Source: Diphasiastrum complanatum | Lineage: Eukaryota; Streptophyta; Lycopodiopsida; Lycopodiales; Lycopodiaceae | Direction of reading: 5' to 3' | Length of the DNA: 64,000 bases | Assembly: GCA_029204225.1 (NCBI GenBank) | Contig: CM055102.1 | Location: forward strand, 20,037,349-20,101,348 | Shown here: in pieces, positions 14,690-26,350 of the stretch | Position numbering within the stretch: position 1 is the first letter of the stretch | Layout: each line of letters starts with the position of its first letter | The notes under the pieces: model-generated | The model's database searches: none | Told to the model about the DNA's origin: nothing | Seen by the model: the letters and a program-made list of their open reading frames with translations, nothing else | Position numbers and translations under genes: made by a program

Positions 14690-15240
14690 GTACACTAATA
14701 CCATTTTTTATTTGTTTGTGCTTTACCCTGTAGATTTGTAATTGAATTTGCTACTGTTATTGACAATGGGTCAATGTCTTAACTTGATATTTAATGGCCA
14801 CAATCTGCAAAATTTTATATATATATAAAAAAAAGAGGTATAAACATACACTTCGGTAAAAAAACCATGTGTATGAAAGTAGTGATACATCTAGAAAGAC
14901 AACTTGGATACTATAACAACATTTTGTCAATGGTGTAACAATATAACTTTTGCTTCATTTGCATACATATGGTCAAAACTAACACATTCAAAATATTACT
15001 GTTACAACTCCCTAGGATCATCGACTGCCTTGAAGGTTCCGCACACCCCATACCAGTGACAACGCATCGTAACCGCCCAACCGTAGGATCACAACCGACC
15101 CACCCCCATGCCCTGAAGCAATCGACACAATCATGCCCGGTCAAGCCTCTTACAATAATTGGCGTCCCATACCACCAACCATCGCACTCGACTCTCCCCT
15201 GGCCTGGAGATACATCCTGGCTAATGCACGTGCTGATCCA
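14690..15240. other. Intergenic; GC-richer block at 15,000-15,240
   Basis: Bases 15,000-15,240 are clearly more GC-rich than their surroundings and open in two plus-strand frames (14,969-15,265 and 15,133-15,318), but no family was recognised. The block abuts the broken end of the gypsy integrase, so it may be unrelated DNA joined at a deletion. Confidence 0.35.
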
Positions 15241-15241
15241 C

Positions 15242-16025
15242 TATCCCAATTTGATTGTCGCCTAGAAACATATGCACGAAGCATATCTTCCATCGACTGG
15301 TTGACGCGTTCGGTCTGACCATCGATTTCTGGGTGATCCGTAGACGATAGACTTAAAATAGTTTCCAGTCTTTCAAAGACTGCCTACCAGAACTTGCCAG
15401 TGAACTTGGAATCACGATCACTAACAATATCGTTCGGCAATCCATACAACCTGAACAACTTTCAAACGAAAAGTTGAGCAAGTTCAGAAGCTTTGACAGT
15501 AGTTTTTGTTGGAATAAACTGTGCCATTTTGGTTAGCCTGTCAACTACTACCCAAATAGCATCGTGACCCTTTCCTGACTTAGGAAGTCCGACCACAAAA
15601 TCCATGGAAATACTTTCTCATTTCTTGCTGGAAATTTCCAAAAGATGCAACATACCAACTGCTTTGAGTCTTTCCGCTTTATTTACTTGGCATTGTTCAC
15701 ACTTTTGAACGTATGCCTCAACGTGACCTTTCATTTTTGGCCAATAAAATTCTCTTTTAACAAGGTCAAGCGTCCTCTGTATAGCAGGGTGTCCCGCGCT
15801 GGGGCTATCGTGGCACTTGTGCAGGATTAGGGCACTAATGTCAGCGATATTTGGCACACAGACTTTTCCTCTACGGAAAAGCAAACCATTCCGAATGGAA
15901 TAATCATCAAGTATCTTCTCTTCGCGAGATTTATTGGAATCCTGCTTTCCAAGATTATCTCTCCTTAAAGAGCTTCCTGCCAGGAGATTTTGCCAAATAT
16001 GACCAAAAAACTCATCGGCCAACAA
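15242..16025 (-). pseudogene. Gypsy integrase
   Basis: The N-terminal HHCC zinc domain is clear (HKCHDSPSAGH ... CEQC, 15,950-15,690). The core follows with all three acidic residues visible: [23 protein letters not shown] and GQTERVNQ. Three stops interrupt it (TGA at 15,615-15,617, one TGA and one TAG further on). Homology stops after RRQSNWD near 15,242, so the C-terminal DNA-binding part is missing. Confidence 0.92.
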
Positions 16026-16029
16026 AGAT

Positions 16030-16640
16030 CTTGCAGAGAAAGATACAACTCAGATTGGAACTCAGCAAAGCATAGCTGATTAATTTCTCCAATCCGGCTC
16101 AAAGCATCAACGACACAATTCGACATACCTCAACGGTACTTAATGTCGAATTCAAACTCTTGAATGAGTTCCGACCAGCGGGCCTTACGACCCCTAAGGT
16201 CCGAGGCATCACAAGTATACTTAAGAGATTCATGATCTGTCATTACCACGAATTTAGATTCGTACAAATAATGTCTCCAGATCTTTCACGCATGGATGAC
16301 AGCAAAAAATTCCTTCTCATAAATAGAATATCTACTTTGAGCTGGGTCCAACTTCTTGCTTTCGAAAGCCACAGGTCTACCGTCCTAGTAAAGGACTGAA
16401 TCTATCGCATAGTCACTAGCGTATGTTTCCACTAAGAAAGATCCGCTAGGATCCACTATGTGTAAGATAGGGGTTGTAGACACCAATATCTTCAAAGCTT
16501 CAAAACTTTGATTACGTTCATCAGTCCAAACAACAGGAGGACTGATCTTCGAACGCCTGCCGGCCTTCTTCTTATTACCCTTTTTAGTTTTCCTTTTGGC
16601 TTTCTTCACTCCCTTAAAAAGATTCGTTAGAAGCAATGCA
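16030..16640 (-). pseudogene. Gypsy RNase H
   Basis: The frame from 16,636 includes a VVWTDERNQSFEALK stretch and ILHIVDPSGSFLVETYASDYAI, then one stop, then a GRPVAFESKKLDPAQ stretch, an EKEFFAVIHAWK stretch, VMTDHESLKY and VDALSRI. This is the RNase H plus connection typical of plant gypsy pol. A lysine-rich insertion near the start of the frame (16,540-16,610) is unusual for this position. Confidence 0.9.
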
Positions 16641-16675
16641 ACTAAGGCATAGTCTTTAATGAATTTATGAAAAAA

Positions 16676-17743
16676 TCATGTGAAGCCTAGAAAAGATTTT
16701 ACTTCCCTAATAGTTTTTAGGATAGGCCAATCACGAACGTTCTGGACTTTATCGTAGTCGATCACAAGACCTCGATCGAAAACGATATGTCCCAAATACT
16801 TGAGTCGAGTTTTAAAAAACTCACATTTAGACTCCTTAGCATAAAGTTTTGTCTGCCTTAGATTATCTAAGACTGTACGCAAATGCGCTTCGTGCTCTTC
16901 AAGAGTCTTATTGTAGATCAGTATGTCATCTAAAAATACCACGAGAAACTTCCCAAGATATGGACGAAGAATATCGTTCATCATCTACTGGAAGGTTGCC
17001 GGGGCATTAGTTAGACCAAAGGGTAAAACTAAAAATTCGTAATGGTCGTATCTAGTATGAAAACCAATTTTGGAGACATCCCCCTCGTGAATTCTAATTT
17101 GATGGTATCCTGACCTAAGGTCCAATTTGGTGAAATACCTAGCACCATTCAATCGGTCCATTAATTCATCCATCCAAGGTAAGGGATAGCGGTTCTTAAT
17201 TGTCATTTTATTAAGCTTTTTGTAATCGACACGAAGAGAAATACCACCGTCTTTCTTGCCGGTTAACAAAACAGGAGCTCCCCAAGGGAATTTACTAGGC
17301 CGAATATGGCCTTTACGTAACAACTCCCTAAGTTGACTAAAAACTTCATCTTCTTCCTTCGAGCTCATCCTATAGGACAAAAGCGATACAGGAGAGCTAT
17401 CGGGAAGGAGATCTATGTGATGGTCTACACCCCGTGAGAGGAGAAGACCCTCAGGCAACTGCTCGAGAAATATATCATTATATTCCTCCCTAAGTCTCTT
17501 AAAGATTTTGCCCTCAGACGAAGATTCTAAATTATCATCAGTAAAAGACAATGCTTTAGGAAAAGACGATACATCAACATTGACATTATGAGTATTAAAA
17601 GCATCTATGTAAGATTCATCTTTCAAATAACATAAATACGAAAAATACTCGGAATTCAAAATACATTGATTCGCTTCATGAGCGGTTACAAAAGGCAGAC
17701 CTGGCTCGTCGCCTTTAAGACAAACCAATGAAGCATTATGCAA
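16676..17743 (-). pseudogene. Gypsy reverse transcriptase
   Basis: 17,743-16,985 gives the RT fingers and palm: [12 protein letters not shown], a [16 protein letters not shown] stretch, [13 protein letters not shown], a [15 protein letters not shown] stretch and [11 protein letters not shown]. 16,984-16,676 continues with VVFLDDILIYN, the catalytic F-x-D-D box, and ends in a VKSFLGF stretch. The two frames are in phase and separated by a single TAG right after TFQ, where the family normally reads on. The catalytic residues are intact. Confidence 0.95.
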
Positions 17744-18475
17744 AAAAGAAATACAATGAGATACATGGTCTTAGAACCGTCGTCAAAAAGAACACTCACA
17801 GGTTGGCTGCCTACGAACCCACTCATGCGAATGAGGTCGTGAGGTCCAAACACCGCAGTATTAAAACAACAATTCATACAAACTGTTTCATCTTTGAAAG
17901 ATACATCAATGCAAGAAATAGAAAAATTACCTGGTGCCTTAAAAGAGCGGCCACCCTTCTTCCGTCTCTTCGGGCAGTCCTTAGAAAAGTGCCCCTTCTC
18001 CATGCAGGAGAAACACAGCCCGTCGTTTTTGGCCTTGTCGAAGTCCGCTCTCTCCAACCGAGAGCGCTTTTTTTCTTCCCTAAAGGAGAAGCTTCGCCGA
18101 CCATGCGCTCCTTGCCCTTTTTGAAAGAAGGACCGACAAAGGATTTGTCTTTGGCTTCAAGCTTTGATTGCTCTTTGCGAGTTATTGTGTGTGTATCGTC
18201 GAAAATTTAAGCGAAACGCATAGCATCCTCTAGAGACTGTGGCTGATTACGGCGTACTTCCAACTGATATTCCTTGGGCAAGCCCAAGATGAAATGCAGC
18301 ATAAGGAGTACCCCGTCTATGCGATTAAAAAACCACGAAACAGCCTCTTGGAAGTCTTGTAAATAGACGTCCAAGGGCTTCGTCCCCATTTGCAATGTAG
18401 CAAATCGACGATAATATTCAAAATCGTCTAGGACAGGCATAAACGTAACCTTAAAGGCTACTTGGAAAGGTTTTT
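17690..18475 (-). pseudogene. Gypsy gag (partial), zinc knuckle and protease remnant
   Basis: 18,440-18,207 encodes the second half of a retrotransposon gag domain (a DFEYYRRFATLQMG area and LPKEYQLEVRRNQPQSLEDA). A later frame, 18,057-17,686, holds a CCHC knuckle CFSCMEKGHFSKDC followed by basic residues and then [11 protein letters not shown], which occupies the place of the aspartic protease active site (usually D-S/T-G) but reads DDGS. The N-terminal part of gag is missing and the two frames are not continuous. Confidence 0.85.
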
Positions 18476-18479
18476 ATGA

Positions 18480-19860
18480 AGGGTTTTTGCTCTTATCTTC
18501 AGGCGAACGGTGGTAGGGCTTGGTTAGTTAAATCATTTATGGTAATGAACCATTTTGTACAACCTCAAGTAAGGAGATGGTTTTAAATAATAGCAATAGT
18601 TGTTCGTATACCTTATTCAAAAAACAAATTACTTCCCACTGCTTTTTCGACCTACTAATCACTAGCCGAATCCAAGAGAGGAGTCTTGAAGCCAAGCACC
18701 TTACTAGCATTAACTTGAAGTCATTATTGAACTGTATTCTATAAACGAGAAAGAAAACGTTTTTATACATACACTTTATACTTCGCTAGGATGGAACTGA
18801 ACAATAATAAAATGTCAAATTTGAAAGCGTTTTCCGTTTTTGTCATTTATGAAGAGTGTCAACTGGACCTGACCTCTATGAAACATCAGAGCGGGCCGTC
18901 CACCATCCGTGATTAAAAAAACACCACCTTGGTCAAAGCGTCACACTAGTCACACCCGCCGTTGGTATTGTCTAGCGAAATACCTAGACCCGACAGTCAG
19001 CAAAAATATCACCGCTTATCAACAAAGCGGTGCGTATAACTTGCACCCCACGAGCACTCTATACAGCACGGAAAAATAACTAAAAAGATGATACCTCACA
19101 TCCATTTGATGAGCATTGATATTGCAAGATCTTTTTCTGTATGCTCTATGATTGTTAACAAAGTATGGACATCGCTATGAAGTTTGCAAGTGTCAGCCTC
19201 TTACATTCCATATGATCTACCAAGAGCCTAGCCCCACCCATTGAGGGTCCCACGACCTCAAAGACACGTACTCAAACGTTGTGGCCTACAGGCATAGTCC
19301 TAAAACTTAAGGATAGTATCTAATCTTAAAGAACCAATCCCTAAGGAGTTAAGGACAAGTTCGTAGGACTCAAAGGATGGTATCCTAAAAACATAAGGAT
19401 AGTATCTTAAAATATAAGAGTAGCGCCTAAACACGTAGGGTATGGGATTTTAGTGGACTAAGGATGTCCGCGATCACCATGGCCACGATCCGCTAACACC
19501 CTCATTATAGGGCCAGTGCCTTGGAAATGAAGACAATACTCTGAACCACCAGAGGATGCCCTAAGTCCCATCTCCCAAAGGCCATTCGAAAGTCAAATAT
19601 ACTATTAGCGAGATCCTAGCGCGATTTAGCAATCAGAAGTTTGTACGGAACCGTGACCCTAAAAAGCTAATAAATCATTGCATCAAAAGTACTAGCACCC
19701 CCTAGCAAGACCTCCGTTACTCACATAGAACATAACCACCATCAATAGTGGTGCCCCTTGACTTTTTTAGGACTTTTTGGTGGGACCAATCCCCTACCGA
19801 AAATTGCCCTAACAAAATGATTTGTTGAGTCTTTCTCATGTTGAAATCATTCATTGCTAA
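18480..19860. other. Non-coding stretch with a degenerate short repeat
   Basis: The motif aaggatagtatcytaa and close variants recur several times between 19,310 and 19,420. The block at 18,880-19,800 is GC-richer than its neighbours. It lies where the 5' LTR or leader of the gypsy element would be, but no LTR termini or primer site could be confirmed. Confidence 0.35.
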
Positions 19861-19864
19861 GTTT

Positions 19865-20620
19865 TATTATAATTTTTCATATATCCCTCTTGTTGAAGTC
19901 ATTTGTCGTTATATTGTCAGTTTGCATGGTGCATTTTGTTTTGATAATCAATCTTTTCAACCCACCTCCCTTGAGTGTGTTGTGAGTTGCTACTACTTTA
20001 TGGCATAAGTATCTTGACTTGCAAATTTCCGTGTAGCCTCGGTCTCCCACATGTCATCCCTCTCATATCATTACCCCTGTTTTGTCCATCCCTTCGACTA
20101 TTGATGGGTCCTTGCCTATGGCTCATAGTCCTCCTTTGTTTGTTGTCTTTGAACATTATACTCCCTAGGAAATACTTGAGATTTGTACCAAAAACCTCTT
20201 TTTTAATTGTCATAGGCTAGATCACCTCAATAGAGATTGTCCACATCCCATGCCACTTGCTACTTGAAATGTTCATGAGGTCTTTGATCCCAATGACTCT
20301 TCCCTTTACATTGTTAAGGAGATTCATGAGCCTAATCCCAATTAGTATACTAAATATCTAGCTCAGCTTGCCTATGCTACTTGGCTCAAAAAAGTTAGAT
20401 CCCGATCACAATTGTATACGCATTTGTATTACTAGGAGTCCTTGTTACTTTCGAAAGTACTCATTTCTTTAACGATCACAAAATTGCATCGCATATTCAC
20501 TACTATTCTTGCCCCACATCCGTTGTGCGTTGAGGCTGCTAGTCCCATTCTTTTCAAGGTATCCATATATTTCAAGGCCTTCCTTTTTAAATTGGTACTT
20601 GTTACGGCCATATTCAGCTA
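19865..20620 (+). pseudogene. Worn frame with a zinc-knuckle-like motif
   Basis: One plus-strand frame gives FFNCHRLDHLNRDCPHP near 20,190-20,250, a CCHC knuckle in which the first cysteine is Phe. The frame continues with stops into HEVFDPNDSSLYIVKEIHE and further residues to about 20,620. A gag or LINE ORF1 origin is possible; the rest gives no family. Heavily mutated. Confidence 0.4.
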
Positions 20621-20639
20621 AGGATTTGGAATAGTCTTA

Positions 20640-22020
20640 ATATGGTGGATTGGCCCTCTATTATTCGAGACTGTTGGTTACGCCTGGATTTAATTCCATG
20701 TCAAGGCCAGTTTGTACTAATAACCTTGAGAGGACCCAGACGCTCCTATTGAGACATGTGGAGCAGGTGACGCTTATATGCATGAGGATTGCATGGGATA
20801 TGTGACCTATGTTTAGATGGATTGCATGGGAGGGTATGTGTAGGTCCATTACTGGTCTAGTTTTATAAATCCATAGTACTTTGTTTGATTTAATGATTTG
20901 CATGTGAGGATTCAATAGCATGCATGAAGCCATAATGTTTTGAAAGTTCCAGATTCCGGTTAGGAGACTTGTGTCTATTAAAAAATTGACATTGAATCAG
21001 ATTTTCCTGTTGAAATAGACAAGCAAGCAACCTAAAATCTTGAATTGTTGATTGCATGTTGAGGACTAATGTTTGTCAAAGAATAGACTGATCCTCCTGA
21101 ATAACTTGCAAATTATCTGAACATAGAATGGAAATTGCAGTGTGAATAATCCTCTATGAGCATGTAGAAAATCTATGGAAGATGGGAGATTAACCAATTC
21201 CTGCTTCATGTGGAAAAAATTTCCCATGAAAAAGCAATTAGGATTTGATCAGCTTTTCACAAACCTTTATCGTTGGACGATTTCTAGTTGCATGTATGTA
21301 AGCTAATTGTGGATTAAATTGCCTGGGGAAATTTGCTTGATAGTATGTTGCAGGAAACTTGAAGGGAATCTCTGTTTTGGGAATGGTAGCTCTGTAGTAG
21401 AGTCACTCACCTGTAAATTAGCTACACAGTTGATGAATAGGTGCAAGCGGTATGATTGGAAGTAAACCTACTGAACTCCTTAAAACAGCTATAGATCCTA
21501 GCCAGTTTGTGGATTTTTTTCTTGTGCAGGCCTTTAAATTGTAGTTCTGGATCGTAGGCCAGCTGTTGAATCCTTATAGGTTGTCCCAGCAGAGGGAATA
21601 TGTTACAGATCCAATCTTGAGCTTGTCTTCTAACAAACTGAGCGCTTCTTTTCAGAAATGACATGCTAAGTTGCTCATGGAAGTCTGGAATCCATGTTGT
21701 AATAGCTGCTTCTGAGCATCACAGCCTAGTAGCCATTGGAGTGTGCAATCTGGGTGTTTCGGTGAGCAGCTGGAACATTCTTCCAGCGTAGACAGCGTGA
21801 GAAAGGAGAGAAAGATTGTAGACTTGCCTTTTCCAGCCATGGCCGCAGTAAGGGAAGAGCTGATTTCGGTGGAGGGCGCACGTTTCAAAACCCTGCTTTC
21901 CAGCCATGACAGCGAGAGAAGGTTGTAGAGAAGAGTGAAATCCGTGAGGCACCTGTTGCGGCCAAGAGGTAGTGCAAAGGCTTCGTGGGAACCTCAAATT
22001 TAAGTGCCTAGTGGTATTCT
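20640..22020. other. Intergenic; short similarity to the 11.6-kb LTR-like stretch
   Basis: 20,700-20,780 resembles 11,595-11,660. The rest, including open frames at 21,652-21,997, shows no recognisable domain. Confidence 0.35.
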
Positions 22021-22713
22021 TAGATGATATTTTTTATCTACAGTGAATTACTTAAGAACCATGAGAGAATACGATGGAATGAAGTATCTTTAGGAAATGG
22101 TTGAAGATCATATCCTATATTTGGATATAGGATAGCCAGTTAATCTTTTTGATTTCTAGTGAACAGATCTAGAAGCAAAGAACTTTCTTAGAGGGGAAGC
22201 TCATGGTATGGGACGTCGGTGATTCGAAAGAGAAATTCTTGTGCGAGAGTGATCTGTAGACCAATGGTTGGTAATTATAATAATAGTAATACTAACGGGT
22301 GAACCCAATACTTAATTGTTTTGAGGTATTTAGTGAATATGAGATATAGATCCGGATCCCTAATGGTATCTCATAATTTACAAATCGGAAACCCTTAAAG
22401 CTATTTCTCACCTTCTAAATAACCCTTTCTTCTTTAAAATTTCTCGAATACTAGACATTAGATTAAATTCATATGATTCTTCCAGTGTGAAAATTACTTC
22501 TTTTCTGAAGGATGTGAATTACTACTTGTATGGTTAAGGATTAAAATTTGAGACGTTCCAAGATAGTTGTGTTTCAATTTCTTAAATCCAAATTGTCTTT
22601 TATGCATTGATAGATCTCAGATGGATGACGGTGACTGTCACTCGTGTTAAAAATGTTTGGGAGAAAAGTAATGTGTATAATAGAATGAATCTTTTAGAAA
22701 TAATAAATGATAA

Positions 22714-23136
22714 TGTTAGTTTCCCATAGGTTACTTTGACCCAAAAGGTCGAGACTTGTGTAACCATGGGTTAGGTTTATTAATTAGACCATGTTAAGTC
22801 AGTTTTAGTTAAGTTGGACCCAATTTGAGTCTAGTAGTAACTCGTGGGTCCAAATAAAGTCTAATTATGTTAAGGGACCCTATCTTGACTTTTGGGGGTG
22901 CCCTATAATTAGTAGTGGGTTTGGAAGGTTCTAGAACTTAGGGTTTGGAAGAGTCTAGGCCCTTGGAAGGCCTATTTATATGTACTCATTATTCATTTGT
23001 AATTCATTCCCTTTCAAGCATTGCTACTACTTTCTCTCTCCTTAAGGGCGCCTAACCCTCTCCCTTTGCTTCTTCTACTTCTTCTTGTATATGGAGATTG
23101 AATGTTAGAAGGATCTTGGCACTTTGATTTCCTACA
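22714..23136 (+). repeat. 5' LTR of the 1.6-kb element
   Basis: 423 bp from TGTTAG to CTACA. A TATTTATATG box lies at 22,974-22,983 and a C/T-rich stretch (tttctctctcctt) lies downstream, as in many plant LTR promoters. It is longer than the 3' LTR, which seems to lack the first part. Confidence 0.85.
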
Positions 23137-23153
23137 TGGTATCAGAGCCATGG
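23137..23153 (+). other. Primer binding site, initiator-Met type
   Basis: TGGTATCAGAGCCATGG follows the 5' LTR end directly. This is the standard plant retrotransposon site complementary to the 3' end of tRNA-iMet. Confidence 0.93.
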
Positions 23154-23588
23154 ATCTTCTATGCTTGATTTAGGGCGCCCTACCAAAAGAGATCGTCTTC
23201 ACTTAGGGATCACAAAAATTCAACACCTTTGCTGATTTTTTAGAGTGAAGATCCGTTTAATTTTGACTCTTTTCCGTTTTGCAAAAGGGCACCACACATC
23301 AAAGGAGATAATGGGATTTTGGGCGCCCAAAAATCAATTGGTTGTTTGCTGATTTTTCAAGTTGCAAGAAGGCGCGGTCGCCCACATCCGTCTAGGTTTA
23401 TCCTACTTCCGTTGGTCCATTGTTGCCCTATTTTTCAGATTTGCTCCTTTGCAGGAGGGCGCCCATCTACAAGCAATTTTTATCTTCTGATTTGGCTGAA
23501 AAATCAGCACCCTTGCTGATTTTACAAAGTGAAGATCCGCTTCTTTTTGCTTGTTTCCAGGTGTGGAAAAAGGCACTAATTTTTTGCG

Positions 23589-24095
23589 ATGATCCGATCA
23601 CATTCCAAGCTGAAAATTGGACAGCATATTACCATTTGTAGGGTGTTTGCAACAGCCCTATCCGTGTGTGTATTGTTCACACTTTTTGGCAAGAAAGAGC
23701 AAAGGCATGCAAAGTTTGATCATTGTCTTTCTACAAGTACAAGTTTGCATCGGAATGTTGGTATGGTAGAGCATTCTTCTTCTCTTGAGCCATTTGTTGC
23801 AAATGATGGATGCATTAGTGAAGAACTTTATGAGCAAGCTTCTCAAGTTAATGTTTTGGAAAAGGCTGAAATCAAGCATTCTTTGAAGCCATTTTGTACT
23901 AATGGAGGAGGGGAAAAAATCACGTCAATTAGTACATTGGTTCAAAGTGGCATGTTGCTGGATTTTTTGGGTGTTCAAAGTGGCAAGTTGTTGGTTTTTT
24001 TCTTGAAGATGGTGGACAACATATTCAGCCATGGTTTATTGATCATTCTAATTATGCCAAGGGACCCTATCTTGACTTTTGGGGGTGCCCTATAA
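23589..24095 (+). CDS. Uncharacterised 168-residue ORF inside the LTR element
   Basis: This is the longest uninterrupted frame in the internal region and runs over the start of the 3' LTR near 24,050. The first ATG is used as start, but nothing confirms it. The first third is hydrophobic and cysteine-containing. The middle is acidic and polar (for example a CISEELYEQASQVNVLEKAE stretch). No retroviral domain or plant gene family was recognised. It may be captured host sequence or simply a chance frame, and its extension into the LTR argues against a conserved protein. Confidence 0.3.
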   Translation: MIRSHSKLKIGQHITICRVFATALSVCVLFTLFGKKEQRHAKFDHCLSTSTSLHRNVGMVEHSSSLEPFVANDGCISEELYEQASQVNVLEKAEIKHSLKPFCTNGGGEKITSISTLVQSGMLLDFLGVQSGKLLVFFLKMVDNIFSHGLLIILIMPRDPILTFGGAL

Positions 24096-24324
24096 TTAGC
24101 AGTGGGTTTGAAAAGTTCTAGAACTTAGGGTTTGGAAGAGTCTAGGCCCCTTGGAAGGCCTATTTATATGTATTCATTATTCATTTGTAATTCATTCCCT
24201 TTCGAGCCTTGCTACTACTTTCTCTCTCCTTGAGGGCACCTAACCCTCTCCCTCCTCTTCTTCTTCTTCTTCTTGTATATGGAGACTGAATGTTAGAAGG
24301 ATCTTGGCACTTTGAATTCCTACA
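24050..24324 (+). repeat. 3' LTR of the 1.6-kb element (5'-truncated)
   Basis: Aligns from ctaattatg onward with 22,860-23,136 with scattered substitutions. The first roughly 150 bp of the LTR have no clear counterpart. Confidence 0.85.
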
Positions 24325-26058
24325 GAATTCTTTTTGGAAGGCATTTATTATTGACTTTTCATGATTCAAATATTTCATGTATCATCTCTCTAGCTAATTT
24401 TCATAAGAAATCTGAAAATTTCTTTGAAAAGGAGGCGTGAAGTGATGGGTAAGATTCTATTTGAGGACTTATCAGTTGCACAGTTTTCGGATAAGAGAAA
24501 TTCTCTAGAGATTGTGTGGAACAATCTGGAACTAGGAGTGGTTTGAACTCACATGCCTCACAGAGAACCTTGTAACTCGGCTACTAAAGAAATCTATTTC
24601 TCTTGAGTAAATAACATATATGGGAAATCTTTGAGACTGGAAACACATCCGCCCACAAGTTGTCCAACCCAACTTACTTCTTACCACCAAAGTTCTCCCC
24701 CTTAATCAACCACTTTACTGATCCTAGTGTCCAAGCTGCGATTAGGTTGATTCAATACAAACATTCCAGATTCAACAATAAGATCAAACTTACTTTTATT
24801 CCACACAAATCTAGGATTAGTAAATTTTGATCTTACTCTGCACTACTTATATTGACTTCCAAATATGGATTTTGAAGGAATCTGCCAAATATGGACATAT
24901 GTGTATGTACTAAGTCATAGTGAGATTGTTCTCATATGTGCACTATTAATCGTGTATGGATCTACTATGTCTTCCAGGTTACTAGAGTTGTTTAGTGCAC
25001 TTAACCTAATTGGTGAACATAAACATATGATCAAGCGTTGTATTTGACAGTTACTTGAAAAGTTAACAGATCTTATTATGAAAGATTTATTTATTAACTT
25101 AAAAGTGATTTGGATAAGGATCTAAATGCGGTGTTGTACTGGTCAATTAAGATCTACACCTGGACATTAGAGATTTCATAATCATTGGAATTAACTTGAG
25201 TGATTGGATTACTCCTGAGGAAAGTTAATTGGTGAAACGGACAATTTACTGGAAACTATTTGTTTTGAGTTATATTACTTGTAAGTCGCATGATTTGTGA
25301 ATCATTTGGATTCGCTAGTAAAAAGTTATGTCTCTGGGATATACGGCATTCTTGGTAGAATATTTCTTAGTTGAGAAATAAACTCAGTTCATTAGTGATT
25401 GTATCTCAGAGAGCTCAATTGGATACCGAATCATAATGGTTTCAAGAATGATAACTAGATTTCTTTGGAATTCAACAGGATTCTAATTGTAACACACACT
25501 CTAGTATTCCTAATAATTAAGTATGGTTTTGGATTCCAGTGAATTATGATTGACGAATCATAAGAATCTGATTATTTGTGATTGATGGATCACCAACATA
25601 TACTTAATTATTATCGGTGAATAATTCCCGACCTATTGAATGAGTAGAAATTTCCGAAAAGTATTTTGGAAATCGAAATTTATTTACTCCAATGTTTATT
25701 GAGACCTTAGAAGCCCGTTCCAAGCAAAAATGGTCGGAACGTTTCGTTCCCGTTCCGTACATTCCGAAACGTACTGGGTCAGAACGTTTTTTTTCCTTGA
25801 ATATAAAAAAAAATATGTATTAAGGCACCTGCTGGCATCATCTTCCTTCGTTTCGAAGGACGCATGTTGATATGCGAGAAATGCGTAGAGTTTCTGTGAG
25901 AATCTTGTTGTATTTGTGTATCTAGCCAGAATCATTCCTGAATCTTCCTGAAAACCATCGCGCATATCTATCCCTGAACCATCGCGCATATCTATTCCTA
26001 AATCATCCTGAAACGAGAATTCTTCTTGAAAACCATCGTGCATATTTGTCCCTCAATA

Positions 26059-26079
26059 CCCTAAACCCTAAACCCTAAA
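26059..26079. repeat. Interstitial plant telomere-like repeat (CCCTAAA)3
   Basis: Three perfect CCCTAAA units inside the 0.67-kb insert. Too short for a relic telomere; telomere-box sequence also occurs in plant promoters. Confidence 0.9.
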
Positions 26080-26140
26080 CCATATATGTTAGGTGGTGTG
26101 CAATCATCGCGCATATCTGGATGGTTGTCAATCAATCGGA

Positions 26141-26350
26141 TCCAACGTAATGTTTTATAGGTTGAAGTCTACTCAGTATCGCTTTTTTTTGTTTGTTAAT
26201 AAAATACTTTTTTTTAAAATTTTGGCCAGGTTCCGAAACGGAACGCGTTCTGGCATAGTGTTTTATAGGTTGAAGTCTACTCGGTATCGCTTTTTTTTGT
26301 TTGTTAAAAAAATACGTTTTTAAATTTTGGCCAGGTTCCGAAACAGAACG
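26141..26350. repeat. About 108-bp direct duplication inside the insert
   Basis: The run gttttataggttgaagtcta to ggccaggttccgaaac occurs twice in tandem, at about 26,150-26,240 and 26,259-26,345, each followed by GGAACG/GAACG-type sequence. Confidence 0.88.

Larger units (their letters stand above)
15242..18475 (-). mobile_element. Ty3/gypsy retrotransposon gag-pol, relatively well preserved
   Basis: On the minus strand the order is gag, zinc knuckle, protease remnant, reverse transcriptase, RNase H, integrase, which is the Ty3/gypsy order. The 5' part of gag and both LTRs were not found: gag homology starts near 18,475 and integrase ends abruptly near 15,242. Only a handful of stops interrupt pol, fewer than in any other element here, so it is probably one of the younger insertions. 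Confidence 0.93.
22714..24324 (+). mobile_element. Non-autonomous LTR retrotransposon (1.6 kb, TRIM/LARD-like)
   Basis: The 5' LTR ends tcctaca at 23,136 and is followed without spacer by a perfect initiator-Met primer site. The 3' LTR repeats the last 275 bp of the 5' LTR and ends at 24,324 with cctaca. The internal part is about 0.9 kb and has no gag, protease, RT or integrase, so it would need enzymes from another element. The outer ends read TGTTAG...CTACA. No clean 5-bp target duplication was found. Confidence 0.88.

Noticed and set aside
17728-18210. 160-residue plus-strand frame
   Set aside because: Lies antisense to the gypsy gag zinc-knuckle region and has no motif of its own.
26059-26079. 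Chromosome-end or telomere fusion site
   Set aside because: Only three CCCTAAA units, contained in a defined mobile insert with target duplication.
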